From: JAJFJD01 sp965228695
GTDB lineage: Bacteria; Pseudomonadota; Alphaproteobacteria; UBA8366
Assembly: GCA_965228695.1 (NCBI GenBank)
Contig: CBDDIB010000002.1
Coordinates: forward strand, 2,418,001 to 2,482,000
Direction of reading: 5' to 3'
Length of the DNA stretch: 64,000 bases
Part shown: positions 57,289 to 64,000 of the stretch, one piece after another
Position numbering within the stretch: the first letter of the stretch is position 1
Layout of the letters: each line of letters starts with the position of its first letter
Translations under genes and position numbers: made by a program
Notes under the pieces: generated by a model
What the model was told of the DNA's origin: nothing
What the model saw: the letters and a program-made list of their open reading frames with translations, nothing else
The model's database searches: none

Positions 57289-58047
57289 ATGTTCAAGATG
57301 TTGCGCGACGAGATTGACGCGATCATGCAACGGGATCCGGCGGCCCGCTCGCGGCTCGAGGTGGCACTTTGCTACTCCGGGTTCCACGCCATCGTTTTGC
57401 ATCGATTGGCCCACCGCGCGTGGGGAAATGGGTGGCAAGTTGTCGCCCGCGCCCTATCGCAGTTCAATCGTTTTCTGACCGGCATCGAAATCCATCCCGC
57501 GGTCCGGATCGGCCAGCGGTTCTTTATCGATCACGGTATGGGGGTCGTCATCGGCGAAACCGCCGAGATCGGCGACGATGTCACGCTGTACCACGATGTG
57601 ACGTTGGGCGGCGTCGCGCCGTCGGTGGACTCGGAAAGCCAGCGGGACCGCAAGCGCCATCCGACCTTGGAGGATCGCGTGATCGTCGGATCCGGCGCAC
57701 AGATTTTAGGCCCCATCACCGTCGGCGCCTGCGGTCGGGTCGGGGCGAATGCCGTCGTCACCAAGGATGTCATGCCGGGCGTGACTGTTGTCGGAATTCC
57801 CGCCAGGGTAATCCAGTCGGGCAATACGGGCGAACATAATGCGTTCTCGCCGTACGGCACGCCGATGGGCGACGTGCCCGATCCTGTTGCGCGTGCCCTC
57901 GACGGGTTAATGGAACATGTTTCGGTGCTCCAGGCGCGCATCGAAGACCTGGAATCGCAATTGAAGGAACAATCACCGTCGGTGGGGGCTGGCGGATTCG
58001 AACAGGAAGAAGGATCCGGGGCGACCCCCAAACTCGGGTCGAACTAG
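57289..58047 (+). CDS. cysE: serine O-acetyltransferase
   Basis: A 252-residue hexapeptide-repeat enzyme making O-acetylserine from serine and acetyl-CoA, the first step of cysteine synthesis. It has an N-terminal helical domain, then a left-handed beta-helix with GIEIHPAVRIGQRFFIDHGMGVVIGETAEIGDDVTLYHDVTLG segments; the catalytic His lie in DHG and YHD. The C-terminal 50 residues are longer than usual and polar. It heads a sulfur cluster (iscR, two cysteine desulfurases, ferredoxin), so cysteine made through this step can feed the desulfurases. Confidence 0.95.
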   Translation: MFKMLRDEIDAIMQRDPAARSRLEVALCYSGFHAIVLHRLAHRAWGNGWQVVARALSQFNRFLTGIEIHPAVRIGQRFFIDHGMGVVIGETAEIGDDVTLYHDVTLGGVAPSVDSESQRDRKRHPTLEDRVIVGSGAQILGPITVGACGRVGANAVVTKDVMPGVTVVGIPARVIQSGNTGEHNAFSPYGTPMGDVPDPVARALDGLMEHVSVLQARIEDLESQLKEQSPSVGAGGFEQEEGSGATPKLGSN

Positions 58048-58122
58048 GCGGCGGACCGGCAACGTGCCGCGCCACGCGACGAACACTGGGAAAATGGCTT
58101 CAAAAAAACAAGAGAGGCGGCA

Positions 58123-58587
58123 GTGCGACTGAGTACGAAGGGCCGATATGCGGTCATGGCAATGGTGGATCTCGCGAAACACGGCGACGGCAATCCCGTG
58201 GCGTTGTCCGAGATCGCCGTCCGGCAAGAGATCTCGCTATCCTACCTTGAGCAATTGTTCGCGAAGCTGCGGCGGGCCGGATTGGTCAGCAGCGTGCGCG
58301 GTCCCGGCGGCGGCTACGTGCTGTCCCGGACGGCGGAAGAGACGCGGCTGGCGGACATCATCCTCGCGGTTGATGAGCCGATCCGCGCGACGCGATGTGT
58401 GCCGGGCTCGCCGGTGGGATGCACGGGGGACAAAGTCCGATGTATCACGCATGATCTTTGGGAAGAGCTGGGTAATCTGATCCATCTGTTTTTCAGCTCG
58501 ATCTCGCTCGCCGACGTGGTCGATCGCCGTATTCTCGGTCAGAGCGGCGTCATCCACCGGTCGAACCAAATCGCCGCTGCCGAGTAG
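58123..58587 (+). CDS. iscR: Rrf2-family Fe-S cluster regulator IscR
   Basis: A 154-residue winged-helix regulator with the Rrf2 N terminus (RLSTKGRYAVMAMVDLA) and recognition segment ISLSYLEQLFAKLRRAGLV. The three cluster-ligating Cys are 92, 100 and 107, with His110 in CITH; the spacing is wider than C-x5-C-x5-C of E. coli IscR, as in some alphaproteobacteria. It senses Fe-S status and represses Fe-S assembly genes. The start is GTG at 58123. It is 75 bases after cysE and 44 before the first desulfurase gene, so it probably autoregulates this operon. Confidence 0.93.
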   Translation: MRLSTKGRYAVMAMVDLAKHGDGNPVALSEIAVRQEISLSYLEQLFAKLRRAGLVSSVRGPGGGYVLSRTAEETRLADIILAVDEPIRATRCVPGSPVGCTGDKVRCITHDLWEELGNLIHLFFSSISLADVVDRRILGQSGVIHRSNQIAAAE

Positions 58588-58631
58588 CGCGGCCGGTTCG
58601 ACGGTGACTTAGGTATCTGCGGTTTCGCTCT

Positions 58632-59741
58632 ATGGTCTATCTCGATCACAACGCATCGGTTCCGATGGGGGCTTCCGTCATTGAAGCCATGACGGAGGCC
58701 GCGCGGCAGGGTGGCAACCCGTCGTCGGTGCATGAGTACGGCCGGCGTGCTCGCGCCCGGATCGAGGCCGCGCGCAAGGACGTCGCCGCCATGGTCGGCG
58801 CAAAAGCGAGCCAGGTAGTCTTCACGAGCGGGGCGACCGAAGCGAATGTCATGGCGCTGCGCGGCTGTGGCCGCGACCGTGTCTTCGTGTCCGCTGCGGA
58901 ACATGTGTCGGTTCTGGACGCTCATCCTTCGGCGGTGCGCATTCCGGTCGATTCGGACGGAGTGGTCCAGCCGTCGGCGGTCGAGGCGGCCCTGACGGCG
59001 GACGGGGTCGATGCCGGCGATGCGATTGTGTCGGTCATGCTGGCCAATAACGAAACCGGCGTAATCCAACCTATTTCCGAAATCGCCGTGGTGGCGCGGG
59101 AACATGGCGCCGTGCTGCATTGCGATGCCGTTCAGGCGCCGGGCCGGTTGCCGGTGGACATGGCGGCGCTCGGCGTCGATCTATTGACGGTCTCCGCGCA
59201 TAAGATCGGCGGCCCGGCGGGCGTTGGCGCGCTGGTCCTGCGCGACGCGTCGCTGCTGCGCCCTGACACGAAAGGCGGTGGCCAGGAGAAGGGCCTGCGG
59301 GGCGGTACCGAGAACATCACGGGCATCGCCGGCTTCGGCGCGGCTGCGAGACGGACTCTGACGTTGGATGGCGTGGACGATATCGCCCGGCGGCGCGACC
59401 GGATCGAGGCCGGCATTGCGCAGGAAATCCCCGACGCCGTCGTCTTCGGCGCGGGTGTATCCCGGCTGCCGAACACCAGTTGCATCGCCATCCCCGGTGT
59501 TGGGTCGGAGACGCAGGTGATGGCGCTGGACCTCGCCGGATATGCGGTCAGCGCCGGGTCGGCCTGCTCTTCCGGCAAGGTGAAGACCAGCCATGTGTTG
59601 CTGGCGATGGGCGTGGACGACGAGGTGGCGCGCTGCGCCATCCGCATCAGCCTCGGCCCGGATACCGGCGATGCCGAGGTCGACGGGTTCATCGCCGCCT
59701 GGATCGACCTCATTCATCGTTTGCGACGGAGTGCCGCTTGA
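58632..59741 (+). CDS. cysteine desulfurase family aminotransferase (NifS-like)
   Basis: A 369-residue fold-type I PLP enzyme. The PLP lysine is Lys191 in SAHKIGGP, and the mobile-loop cysteine that takes up the persulfide is Cys312 in SACSSGK, so it should be active. It is shorter than the IscS encoded next and clearly divergent from it. It may supply sulfur for another pathway or form a pair with IscS. The stop overlaps the IscS start by one base (TGATG), implying coupled translation. Similar tandem pairs occur beside iscR in other alphaproteobacteria. Confidence 0.93.
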   Translation: MVYLDHNASVPMGASVIEAMTEAARQGGNPSSVHEYGRRARARIEAARKDVAAMVGAKASQVVFTSGATEANVMALRGCGRDRVFVSAAEHVSVLDAHPSAVRIPVDSDGVVQPSAVEAALTADGVDAGDAIVSVMLANNETGVIQPISEIAVVAREHGAVLHCDAVQAPGRLPVDMAALGVDLLTVSAHKIGGPAGVGALVLRDASLLRPDTKGGGQEKGLRGGTENITGIAGFGAAARRTLTLDGVDDIARRRDRIEAGIAQEIPDAVVFGAGVSRLPNTSCIAIPGVGSETQVMALDLAGYAVSAGSACSSGKVKTSHVLLAMGVDDEVARCAIRISLGPDTGDAEVDGFIAAWIDLIHRLRRSAA

Positions 59742-60940
59742 TGCCGGATAGCAATACCGACCTGCCTGATAAGAAGATGCCGATTTATCTGGATTATCAG
59801 GCTACCACGCCGACCGACGAACGCGTCGTGGCGGCGATGTTGCCGTGGTTCAACGAGAAATTCGGCAATCCCCATTCGAGCGACCATCGCCACGGCTGGG
59901 TGTCCGAGGAGGCCGTCGAACGGGCGCGGAGACAGGTCGCCTCGATCATCGGCGCGAAGCCGAAGGAGATCATCTTCACGTCGGGCGCCACCGAATCGAA
60001 CAATCTGTCGATCAAGGGTGCGGCGCACGCCGACGGCGTGTCGCGCCGTCATGTGGTGACCCTGGCGACCGAGCACAAATGCGTCCTTCAGAGTTGCCGG
60101 CGTCTGGAGGAGGAAGGCTTTGACCTGACGATCCTCGGCGTCCGGCCCGACGGGCTCGTCGATCTCGATGAACTGGCGGATGCCCTGACGGACAACACGT
60201 TGCTGGTGTCGGTCATGGCCGTAAACAACGAGATCGGGGTGATCCAGCCGTTGGCCGAGATCGGTGCGCTCTGCCGTGAACGCGGGATCTATTTTCACAC
60301 CGATGCGGCCCAGGCGGTGGGCAAGATCCCGCTCGACGTCAATGCGATGAAGATCGACCTGATGAGCATCACCGCGCATAAGTTCTACGGCCCGAAGGGC
60401 GTGGGCGCCTTGTACATCCGGCGGCGCCCGAAAGTCGCCTTGCGGGCGGAACAAGACGGCGGCGGTCAGGAGCGCGGGCTGCGATCCGGTACGGTCCCGA
60501 CGCCGTTGGTCGTCGGCTTCGGCGAGGCCTGCGCCATCGCCGAGCGGGAGATGCCGACGGAAGCCGCTCGTCTGGCGGATCTGCGCGACCGCATCCTTGG
60601 CCGGCTGCGGGAAGCGCTGCCGGCCATGCATGTGCACGGTGGCCTGGATCACCGTATTCCGGGTAACTTGAACCTGTCCTTCGCCAATATCGACGGGCAG
60701 GATTTGATGATGCGGCTGGACGGATTGTCGGTGTCGACCGGCTCGGCCTGTTCGTCGGCGATCGTCGAGCCGTCGCATGTCCTGCAGGCGCTCGACCCCG
60801 ACCCGTCGTTGCTGCATAACTCGCTGCGCATCGGTCTCGGGCGGTACACGACCGAGGAAGAGGTCGACCGGGCGGCGGACGATATCATCGCGGCCGTCAG
60901 CAGCCTGCAATCGGCCAATCAAGTCTACGAGAAAGCGTGA
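59741..60940 (+). CDS. iscS: cysteine desulfurase IscS
   Basis: A 399-residue PLP enzyme that takes sulfur from cysteine as an enzyme-bound persulfide for Fe-S clusters and tRNA thiolation. The PLP lysine is Lys214 in TAHKFYGPKG; the catalytic cysteine is Cys337 in GSACSSA. The start is the ATG at 59741, not the longer open frame. After the conserved GRYTTEEE, only 25 residues remain; E. coli IscS has about 39, including the WAHH tail used to bind IscU. No iscU, iscA, hscA or hscB follows. A ferredoxin gene comes next and mnmA lies 2.1 kb downstream. Confidence 0.95.
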   Translation: MPDSNTDLPDKKMPIYLDYQATTPTDERVVAAMLPWFNEKFGNPHSSDHRHGWVSEEAVERARRQVASIIGAKPKEIIFTSGATESNNLSIKGAAHADGVSRRHVVTLATEHKCVLQSCRRLEEEGFDLTILGVRPDGLVDLDELADALTDNTLLVSVMAVNNEIGVIQPLAEIGALCRERGIYFHTDAAQAVGKIPLDVNAMKIDLMSITAHKFYGPKGVGALYIRRRPKVALRAEQDGGGQERGLRSGTVPTPLVVGFGEACAIAEREMPTEAARLADLRDRILGRLREALPAMHVHGGLDHRIPGNLNLSFANIDGQDLMMRLDGLSVSTGSACSSAIVEPSHVLQALDPDPSLLHNSLRIGLGRYTTEEEVDRAADDIIAAVSSLQSANQVYEKA

Positions 60941-60953
60941 GGCAGACTTCCAC

Positions 60954-61289
60954 GTGCCGAAAGTGACATTCATCCAGCGCGGCGGCGTCCGCAAGGAAGT
61001 GGACGCGCCCGACGGGTTCAGCCTGTTGGACATCGCCCACCGCAACGACATCGATATCGAGGGCGCCTGCGAAGGGTCGATGGCGTGTTCCACCTGCCAC
61101 GTCGTCGTCGAGGAGGAGTGGTTCGGCCGGCTGAAACCGCCGAGCGAGGAGGAGGAAGACATGCTCGACCTCGCCTTCGGGCTGACCCGGACTTCGCGGC
61201 TGGGCTGCCAGATCACGATAACGGAGGCGTTGGATGGCTTGACCGTCCGCTTGCCCGAAACGACGCGCAACCTTTTGCTCGAAGAGTAA
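60954..61289 (+). CDS. 2Fe-2S ferredoxin (ISC type)
   Basis: A 111-residue adrenodoxin-like ferredoxin that provides electrons for Fe-S cluster assembly. The cluster ligands are Cys39, Cys45, Cys48 and Cys85 (C-x5-C-x2-C-x36-C), with the acidic segment PPSEEEEDMLD for partner docking. The start is GTG at 60954, 13 bases after iscS; the frame is open further up only as an iscS shadow. The C-terminal RLPETTRNLLLEE is typical of Fdx. Confidence 0.94.
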   Translation: MPKVTFIQRGGVRKEVDAPDGFSLLDIAHRNDIDIEGACEGSMACSTCHVVVEEEWFGRLKPPSEEEEDMLDLAFGLTRTSRLGCQITITEALDGLTVRLPETTRNLLLEE

Positions 61290-61307
61290 GCGAGGACATC
61301 GCCGCCG

Positions 61308-61973
61308 ATGCCGACCCTGTTCGACAGCCTCAAATCCGCCTGCGCCGGCGAATGGGCGGCCTATACCCGGCATGATTTCGTCCGGCGGTTGGCGGACGGT
61401 AGCCTCCCGGAAGCGGCATTTCGGCATTACCTGCAACAGGATTATCTCTTCCTCATTCATTTCGCCCGTGCCTATGCGTTGGCCGGGTACAAGTCCGAAA
61501 CGCTCGCCGAGTTGCGGTCCGCCGCTGCGACGATGTCGGCGCTGGTCGATACCGAGATGAAATTGCATGTCGCCTACTGCGCCGAGTGGGGGCTGAGCGA
61601 GATGGATATGGAGGCGCTGCCGGAGGACAAGGCCACCGTCGCCTATACCCGCTTCGTCTTGGAACGCGGATCGGCGGGCGATCTGCTCGATCTGCAGGTC
61701 GCGTTGGCGCCCTGTGTGGTGGGGTATGGCGAGATCGGGCGGACCTTGGCCGGCGACCGGGCGACGAAACGCGACGGTAACCCCTATGCGGACTGGATCG
61801 CGATGTATGCGGGAGAAGAGTACCAGGAGGTTGCCGTAGCCGCGGCGGCCGCGCTCGATGAGCTGATGGCCCGGCGCGGCGGGGAAGGGCGTATGCCCGG
61901 CCTCGTCGAAACCTTCCGGATGGCGACCGTGCTGGAGGCCGACTTCTGGCAGATGGGGCTGGACGCCGCCTGA
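61308..61973 (+). CDS. tenA: TenA-family thiaminase II / aminopyrimidine aminohydrolase
   Basis: A 221-residue helical-bundle enzyme that salvages thiamin breakdown products by hydrolysing aminomethyl-pyrimidine to HMP. The active-site residues align as Asp45 (QQDYLF), Tyr113, Cys136 (LAPCVVGYGEIG) and Tyr140; the late Glu is in the FRMATVLEADFW segment. The start is ATG at 61308, 18 bases after the ferredoxin gene. Thiamin thiazole synthesis uses sulfur from the desulfurase pathway, which may explain its position here. Confidence 0.93.
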   Translation: MPTLFDSLKSACAGEWAAYTRHDFVRRLADGSLPEAAFRHYLQQDYLFLIHFARAYALAGYKSETLAELRSAAATMSALVDTEMKLHVAYCAEWGLSEMDMEALPEDKATVAYTRFVLERGSAGDLLDLQVALAPCVVGYGEIGRTLAGDRATKRDGNPYADWIAMYAGEEYQEVAVAAAAALDELMARRGGEGRMPGLVETFRMATVLEADFWQMGLDAA

Positions 61974-62007
61974 CCATGCGGCATCGCCACCGATCAAGGA
62001 AGGCCCC

Positions 62008-63033
62008 ATGACCGATCGCAGGCTCCGGGTCGCCGTCGTCGGGGCGGGATTCTTCGCACAGTTCCATCACGAAGCGTGGTCACGGCTCGGCCGGGCCGAT
62101 CTGGTCGGGATTTGCGATCTCGACCGGGCAAAGGCCGATGCGGCCGCGGCCTCCGTCGGGGGCCAATCGTTCGCCGACCTGGAAGCCATGCTCGATGCGA
62201 TGGAGCCGGACGTGGTCGATATCGCCACGCCGCCAGACACGCATCTCGCCCTCGTCTCGGCGGTTGCGGCACGCGGCCTGCCGGTAATCTGCCAGAAACC
62301 CCTGGGACCGACCCTGGTGGAAGCCCAGGCGGTCGCGGCGGCGGCATCGGCGGCGGGCGTCACGCTGGCGGTGCATGAGAATTTTCGATTCCAGCCGTGG
62401 TTCCGCGAGGCGCGGCGGCTGATCGACGCGGGCCGTCTGGGCGAGCTGCATGGCATCGCCTTCAGGATGCGGCCCGGCGACGGGCAAGGGCCGGACGCTT
62501 ATCTCGACCGTCAGCCCTACTTCCAGGCGATGGAGCGGTTCCTGGTCCATGAGACGGGCATCCATTTCGTCGATACCTTTCGTTTCCTGATGGGCGAGGT
62601 CGCGAGCGTCTACGCCGACCTGCGCCGGCTCAATCCGGCGATCGCCGGGGAGGATGCGGGGACCGTCGTGTTCCGTTTCGCCGGTGGGCCGTCGGGCGTG
62701 TATGACGCAAATCGGCTGAACGACCATGTGTCGGACAATCCCAGACGAACCATGGGCGAAATGTGGCTCGAAGGATCCAAGGGCGTCTTGCGGCTCGACG
62801 GCGGCGGCCGCCTGTGGTGGAAGCCCCATGGCGGGGATGAGGCCGAGCATCCATACGCATGGGAGGACCGCGGTTTCGGCGGCGATTGCGTTTACGCGAC
62901 CCAGGCCCATATCGTGGCGCATCTGCTGGACGGTGCACCCCTGGAAACCGGGTCGGACGATTATCTGCGCAATGTCGAGATCGAGGAAGCGATCTACCGA
63001 TCCGCCGCCGAACGGCGGGCTATCGACCTGTGA
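62008..63033 (+). CDS. Gfo/Idh/MocA family NAD(P)-dependent oxidoreductase
   Basis: A 341-residue oxidoreductase with an N-terminal Rossmann fold (VAVVGAGFFAQFHH, residues 8-21), the IATPPDTHLALV strand, the family Lys in VICQKPLGPT (the EKP motif with Gln instead of Glu) and HETGIHFVDTFRFLMGE, the catalytic His region. The substrate is probably a sugar, polyol or related compound; it cannot be specified. It is 34 bases after tenA and 56 before mnmA on the same strand. Confidence 0.9.
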   Translation: MTDRRLRVAVVGAGFFAQFHHEAWSRLGRADLVGICDLDRAKADAAAASVGGQSFADLEAMLDAMEPDVVDIATPPDTHLALVSAVAARGLPVICQKPLGPTLVEAQAVAAAASAAGVTLAVHENFRFQPWFREARRLIDAGRLGELHGIAFRMRPGDGQGPDAYLDRQPYFQAMERFLVHETGIHFVDTFRFLMGEVASVYADLRRLNPAIAGEDAGTVVFRFAGGPSGVYDANRLNDHVSDNPRRTMGEMWLEGSKGVLRLDGGGRLWWKPHGGDEAEHPYAWEDRGFGGDCVYATQAHIVAHLLDGAPLETGSDDYLRNVEIEEAIYRSAAERRAIDL

Positions 63034-63089
63034 CCCGCGCCGGGTGAGCGGCGCATTGCGTTTCCCGCGCCGAGCCCTATATTTCCGCC

Positions 63090-64000
63090 ATGAACAGCCT
63101 GGACATAGACAAGAAGCCGGCGGACACCCGCGTCGTGGTGGCCATGTCCGGCGGCGTCGATTCGTCGGTGACGGCGGCGCTGCTGGTGGAGGCCGGCTAT
63201 GAGGTGGTGGGCGTCACGCTGCAGCTCTATGACCATGGCGAAGCGGTGGCGCGCAAGGGCGCCTGCTGCGCCGGCCAGGACATCCACGACGCCCGCAACG
63301 TCGCCGCGACCCTCGATATCCCGCATTACGTCCTCGACTACGAAAGCCGGTTTCGCGAGGCGGTTATCGATGATTTCGCCGACGCCTATATCCGGGGCGA
63401 AACGCCGATCCCCTGCGTCCGCTGCAACCAGACGGTCAAGTTCCGGGACTTGTTGAGCACGGCGCACGATCTCGGGGCCGAGGCGCTGGCGACCGGGCAT
63501 TACGTGAAGCGCGTGGCGGGGCCCGCCGGGGCGGAACTGCACCGCGCCGCGGACCACGGCCGGGATCAAAGCTATTTCCTGTTCGCCACCACGCAGGAGC
63601 AGCTCGATTTCCTGCGCTTTCCATTGGGCGGTATGCCGAAGACCGAAACCCGCGGCGCCGCGGCCCGGTTTGACCTGCCGGTGGCCGATAAGCCCGACAG
63701 CCAGGACATCTGCTTCGTGCCGAACGGGTCCTATGCCCAGGTCGTCGAGAAGCTGCGGCCGGAAGCGGTGATCCCGGGCGATATCGTGGATGTGGATGGC
63801 CGGGTCATCGGGCAGCACGAAGGCATCATCCATTACACGGTGGGGCAGCGGCGCGGGCTCGGCATCGGCGGCCGTGATCCGGAGTCCGACCCGCTTTATG
63901 TCATCCGTCTCGATGCAACAGCGCATCGCGTGGTCGTGGGGCCGAAGACGGCGCTCGGCCGGGGACGGCTGCGGTTGTCCGGCCTCAACTGGATCGGCGG
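63090..64000 (+). CDS. mnmA: tRNA 2-thiouridylase MnmA (3' end outside window)
   Basis: ATP-dependent thiolase that puts sulfur on U34 of tRNA-Glu, Gln and Lys. The frame is open to the window edge; 303 codons are visible of about 370-390. It has the PP-loop SGGVDSS (20-26), the catalytic Cys109 in PCVRCN, the second Cys208 in SQDICF and GHYVKR. The N-terminal ten residues precede the conserved core; the ATG at 63090 is the only good start. The cysteine desulfurases encoded just upstream are the likely sulfur donors, directly or through a relay. Confidence 0.95.
   Translation, partial: MNSLDIDKKPADTRVVVAMSGGVDSSVTAALLVEAGYEVVGVTLQLYDHGEAVARKGACCAGQDIHDARNVAATLDIPHYVLDYESRFREAVIDDFADAYIRGETPIPCVRCNQTVKFRDLLSTAHDLGAEALATGHYVKRVAGPAGAELHRAADHGRDQSYFLFATTQEQLDFLRFPLGGMPKTETRGAAARFDLPVADKPDSQDICFVPNGSYAQVVEKLRPEAVIPGDIVDVDGRVIGQHEGIIHYTVGQRRGLGIGGRDPESDPLYVIRLDATAHRVVVGPKTALGRGRLRLSGLNWIG

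Noticed and set aside
57185..57478. 97-residue Cys-rich frame overlapping the cysE start, a possible leader peptide
   Set aside because: Its Cys codons mostly lie inside cysE, it has no convincing ribosome site, and its length is unlike a leader peptide; probably chance.
57958..58047. tRNA-like 3' end on the minus strand (GTTCGAATCC followed by GCCAGCCCCCACC)
   Set aside because: The T-stem does not pair, no anticodon or D arm can be placed, and the stretch lies inside the conserved frame of cysE.
59480..59740. Extended iscS frame from 59480
   Set aside because: It overlaps the NifS-like gene in another frame; the ATG at 59741 with TGATG coupling is standard.

Overview
The window is about 64 kb of GC-rich chromosomal DNA from an alphaproteobacterium, most likely of the Rhodospirillales type. 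This rests on gene content: a MipZ division regulator, the bacterial homologue of complex I subunit NDUFA12, a DUF2155 gene beside aat-accC-accB-aroQ, an RNase E ending in a GWW peptide, the run rne / amidase / PBP1A / prfB, a phasin with PhaR-like operators, and an adenosylcobalamin-dependent ribonucleotide reductase. The species cannot be named from the sequence. I see no insertion sequence, prophage, CRISPR array, rRNA or tRNA; the window is dense core genome with 56 protein genes, two of them cut by the window ends.

Layout. 0-5.7 kb: the 3' part of a 2,4-dienoyl-CoA reductase-like flavoprotein, an SDR, a lipoprotein, then mipZ with a VWA protein and a membrane J-domain protein. 5.7-10.7 kb: galU, UDP-glucose dehydrogenase and phosphomannomutase/phosphoglucomutase (sugar nucleotides for surface polysaccharide), convergent with a D,D-carboxypeptidase. 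10.7-15.4 kb: phasin with its regulatory region, a methyltransferase, clpS-clpA. 15.4-19 kb: a small membrane protein, a REC-REC-GGDEF diguanylate cyclase, an acyltransferase and a RidA protein. 19-23.3 kb: nrdJ with a strong terminator and a long structured leader. 23.3-28.3 kb: NDUFA12 homologue, two MlaD proteins, DUF2155 protein, then opposite-strand aroQ, accB, accC, aat. 28.4-37 kb: S9 peptidase, DsbA-like protein, M48-TPR protease, a gamma-glutamyltranspeptidase-like lipoprotein, an aminotransferase and a cyclopropane synthase. 37-45 kb: rne diverging from amidase, PBP1A and prfB. 45-50.5 kb: DUF455, DUF1194, a small protein, bcp and glnE. 50.6-57 kb: an AsmA-like giant, tyrS, anmK and a hydrolase. 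57.3-64 kb: a cysteine/sulfur cluster (cysE, iscR, two cysteine desulfurases, ferredoxin), tenA, an oxidoreductase and the start of mnmA.

How they work together. The sulfur cluster runs from O-acetylserine synthesis through two desulfurases and a ferredoxin to tRNA thiolation (mnmA), with no Fe-S scaffold gene inside. Peptidoglycan synthesis and recycling are represented by the carboxypeptidase, amidase, PBP1A and AnmK. The envelope set also includes MlaD, AsmA-like and M48/DsbA-type genes.

The points I consider most worth a second look are regulatory or structural. They are: a programmed +1 frameshift in prfB; an NrdR-box pair plus a long-range-paired leader RNA before nrdJ; three PhaR-type operators around the phasin promoter; hairpins that bury the ribosome-binding sites of the diguanylate cyclase and cysE; a transpeptidase-like lipoprotein lacking the usual nucleophile; a diguanylate cyclase with the receiver-domain roles swapped relative to PleD; an IscS without the IscU-docking tail; and the mipZ-VWA-J-domain operon. 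No wholly new multi-gene system such as a defence island is visible.
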